From Melampsora larici-populina 98AG31 (lineage: Eukaryota; Basidiomycota; Pucciniomycetes; Pucciniales; Melampsoraceae): a stretch of 64,000 nt of DNA. Below, piece after piece: positions 61,500 through 64,000 of the stretch. Location: the NCBI RefSeq assembly GCF_000204055.1, contig NW_006768783.1:578628-642627 (forward strand), in the 5' to 3' direction. Positions within the stretch are counted from its first letter, which is position 1, and each line of letters starts with the position of its first letter. A program made the translations under genes and the position numbers. Under the pieces are notes generated by a model that saw only the letters and a program-made list of their open reading frames with translations, had not been told where the DNA came from and did no database searches.

Positions 61500-61886
61500 G
61501 GGCATACACCCCGAGCTTGGCCTGAGACCAGCAGGAATTTCGAGCACTTTTGCTTGAAATCCCTTTGTGAGGGCTTTAAACATCGTAAAAGGTTGCATGA
61601 AATTCAGGAGTGCCTCTGCTGAGCCTTCTACACAAGCACGTGTCACTTCCAGCACCACTTCCCTTGAGTGAAGTCGCTCCAAGGAGCTCTTGTAAATGTG
61701 GGCCTCACTACGACTTAATATGTCAGACCCGCGTTGCAAGAAAATTTCATCTAATTCGAGTTTCAAAACTTTTGAGCATCCTAACATAAAATTAAGTACC
61801 CACAAATGCGCGCCTAATTGCGCATGGTGCGTGGCCGCCGCTCGGTCGCCCATCCCACGCAAAGCTGAGCTAGAAATGGTCTGCAT
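61497..61886 (-). CDS. orphan open frame, 129 residues
   Basis: No family recognised. Starts MQTISSSALRGMGDRAAA; balanced composition with helical-looking segments (LERLHSREVVLEVTRACVEG). It ends just inside the 61453-61499 hairpin, so it may be a gene fragment cut by that structure or part of an uncharacterised repeat. Upstream exons not found. Confidence 0.25.
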   Translation of the reverse strand: MQTISSSALRGMGDRAAATHHAQLGAHLWVLNFMLGCSKVLKLELDEIFLQRGSDILSRSEAHIYKSSLERLHSREVVLEVTRACVEGSAEALLNFMQPFTMFKALTKGFQAKVLEIPAGLRPSSGCMP

Positions 61887-62066
61887 GAAAATTTTTGATC
61901 ATTAGGTTTCCAGTGAGAATCCGAAGAAATGCCTGAACAGGTGTGATCAATGAGTGTGCAAGCAATTTTTTAAAGTTGCAGTCATTTAACTTTATTTAGC
62001 CATTTCCCAACCTTTGATCATCCCCACACAAACTTTGATCATCTCAACACCAAAGCCTGGATAAAC

Positions 62067-63911
62067 ATGAAGCAAAGAGAGTGCAGTATTCAGTCTCGGC
62101 CTTACATAACCCGCATGACAGTCTCAATATGTCAAACTCTAGAGGACCACAAACCACGAATATATCCAAAGGAGTTTGTGCATGCTTTTTTGTCCGCAAA
62201 CGACCCTGTGCTAAATGTGAAGCGTCGTCTTTGGGCAAACAAAGGATCAAAGTCAACATTGGACATTGTCCGCGATATCAAGGACCTACTCAATTCCTCG
62301 GGTGCCAATGGCAGAATGATTTGGAGGCAATTCATCCTGGACGAGGTAACTACAGTTTGGGTTAATAAACACTGCATTTATATGCTGACAAATTGGAACA
62401 CACGTACGGAAGGCTCAATTCTATGTGGATTCCGAGAACCTACCTGTGGGTGAATATCCTGGTGGTTCGTTCTACAAGGCAGATGCCATTTCCCTAAATT
62501 TTTTTGAGGAAGATCAGATGGTGAAACGTGCAACACAGGTGAAGGAAAGCATGGATTTCTTACATACCTTAATCGAATCAAAGCTATTGGGCTCGGCGAC
62601 TAACACTGACAGAGGATTGATTTTGAGAGCTGGAGAGAATACTGGGAACGATGACTCTGACGACGAAACCAAAGGACCTCAAGCTGAAGAAGGCGCCGAG
62701 GATGATCTTGATATTATCAATCATCGAGAGGGCGTTTTGTATGCAAAAAAGCATAATCATCAAGATAAACTAAAAACTCGTGCTCGCCTAGTGAGTACTG
62801 AGTGATTTTGTTTGATAATATGGTCCAGATGATTGACTAAATCTCCCAGATTGCCGGTACCACTTGTGCTATGGTTGCTTTTGCAAAAAATCGGCGACAA
62901 AACGGGCTTCAACTGCATAACGCATTGACTTTCTTAGCGGTGGGGGTATCCGAACGTATGAACTCTTATTTGCACACAATTGGCCTATGTAGCTCACGAG
63001 ATACAGCAACAAAAGCATTGAGGAGATTACGAGACATTAATGAGGCCAAACTGAAGCGTGTAATGAGGAAAAATCATACCTTTCCTCCGATGATCTGTTT
63101 CGACAATATTGACCTACTGAGACGTTTGTCAAAGGCACGGGTGGATGGAAACCAATGGATTTTTCGAGGGACATATGGCTATGTCCATGTGATCCCACCT
63201 CACTTAGCCCAAACGATGGATCCATTGTCTGAAAGCTGTAACTTGAAGAAATTCCTTGCTTACCACGACACAGCACAAGAAAAACCTGTTCGGTTATGGA
63301 CATTCTTGCCAACCGTTCAAGAACAGCTCACTTGGAAAGCTTCACTTAAATCACAGCTGACAAAGTGTTTATATAAATACATCATTGGCGACGGTCCACG
63401 CCCTTCAACCAAACTCCCTTCAAAGCCACCACCGATCGAAGAAATCCCTCGATACAATCCGGAGATTTATATGCTAAAGATGCTTGATTGTTCAGAAAAC
63501 TCGGCCGAAGGAATTAGTCATGTTTTTGACGGTATTTTGCAACAGACCGGTGTAGCACGTGAATTAAGTGCTAGTCGTATTCAGGTGGTTAATGGTGATG
63601 TGGCCACTTGTCAAGCGATTGAAAGTTTGAGAAAGAAGCTCTTCCCAGCGGGTTCCGATGTCGATACCGGTCAAAATCTGATTACAATCTTTGGCGCTTC
63701 TCATACTCTGTGGAATGTTGCACAAGCAATCCTTTGCGAGCACTGGGGTACTCCTGGTGTGAAGAATGATACTGGGGCCTGGCGATGGTGGCAGTCATTA
63801 GGAGGCTCAATACGTAAACCACCTGCGAAAATGGATTTTAACCAGGTCCTACAAGCGATTCATCAGATACACATGGCTACCCTCACTTTCTGTTTGTGCA
63901 GCCCGTCATAG
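62067..63911 (+). pseudogene. DUF6589-type protein gene, 3'-truncated
   Basis: Family of unknown function, expanded in basidiomycetes and often repeat-associated. Exons 62067-62345, 62413-62790 and 62850 onward join in frame with GT-AG introns; the start could also be the ATG at 62115. Recognisable parts are the FILDEAQFYVDSENLPVGEY region, an acidic spacer, CAMVAFAKNRRQNGLQLHNA, then the DUF6589 core: QVVNGDVATCQAIESLRKKL, FGASHTLWNVAQAILCEHWG and RWWQSLGGSIRKP. The frame stops at 63911 with TFCLCSPS, where the family normally continues for 200 or more residues. The following bases run into a GC-rich segment and a long poly-T tract. I read this as truncation by insertion or recombination near 63.89 kb, though continuation past the window by splicing is not excluded. 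Confidence 0.55.
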
Positions 63912-63958
63912 CCTTACAGTCTGACAGCTGCACTGCCGTCTGGGGAGGCCTTGAGTCC

Positions 63959-63961
<3 letters not shown>

Positions 63962-63996
<35 letters not shown>
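63962..63996. repeat. poly-T tract at the window end
   Basis: About 35 consecutive T. It could be the reverse complement of a retroelement poly-A tail whose body lies beyond the window, or a terminator-like run after the GGGGAGGCCTTGAGTCCCCC hairpin at about 63938-63960. Confidence 0.6.
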
Positions 63997-64000
63997 CCTT

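Overview
This is nuclear DNA from a filamentous basidiomycete, most likely a rust fungus (Pucciniales). The evidence is dense short introns, many 50-150 nt, with GT-AG ends and exons as small as 11-15 nt. There is also a macrofage-activating-glycoprotein-type GPI protein (a basidiomycete family), a DUF6589 gene, hAT, DIRS-like and TIR elements in bulk, and predicted secreted orphan proteins. The order Pucciniales is an inference; the kingdom and phylum are much firmer. No bacterial-type operons, CRISPR arrays, rRNA or tRNA genes were recognised.

Conserved gene block, 1-26.9 kb, all on the + strand: a two-repeat Myb regulator (1980-4054), the translation factor Tma46/ZC3H15 (5746-7639), an Xaa-Pro dipeptidase of the M24 family (8552-10687), amino-acid permease copy 1 (13241-16195), the V-ATPase assembly factor Rav1/DMXL (17292-22287) and amino-acid permease copy 2 (23748-26906). 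The two permeases are recent-looking paralogues with almost the same exon layout, and they flank RAV1. I spliced Myb, Tma46, the dipeptidase and both permeases end to end in frame. RAV1 has an unresolved stretch near 18.05-18.33 kb.

Accessory block, 27-49.7 kb: a TA-flanked inverted-repeat element that keeps only the DNA-binding end of a Tc1-like transposase, itself inside a second inverted repeat; a minus-strand predicted secreted orphan protein (28977-31739); a decayed DIRS-like tyrosine-recombinase retrotransposon (32688-37051); a CACTA-type MITE; clustered palindromes and tandem repeats; a truncated OTU-domain ORF; a nest of four or five MITE-like inverted repeats (41.5-42.9 kb); a well preserved 4.4 kb hAT element with an 8-bp target-site duplication (43261-47680); and a paralogue of the secreted orphan protein (48242-49645, + strand).

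Right block, 50-64 kb, mostly minus strand: the macrofage-activating-glycoprotein-like GPI protein (51935-53570), which appears to carry an AT-AC intron; a second HTH-only Tc1-like element (54122-55038); CreC/WDR20 (55464-58276); two orphan ORFs, one with a signal peptide; and a DUF6589 gene (+ strand, 62067-63911) that loses its family sequence near a long poly-T tract at the window end.

Most promising for novelty: the pair of secreted paralogues that share only a signal-peptide motif and a C-terminal domain; the two independent TIR elements that both end their transposase just after the HTH region; and the candidate AT-AC intron.
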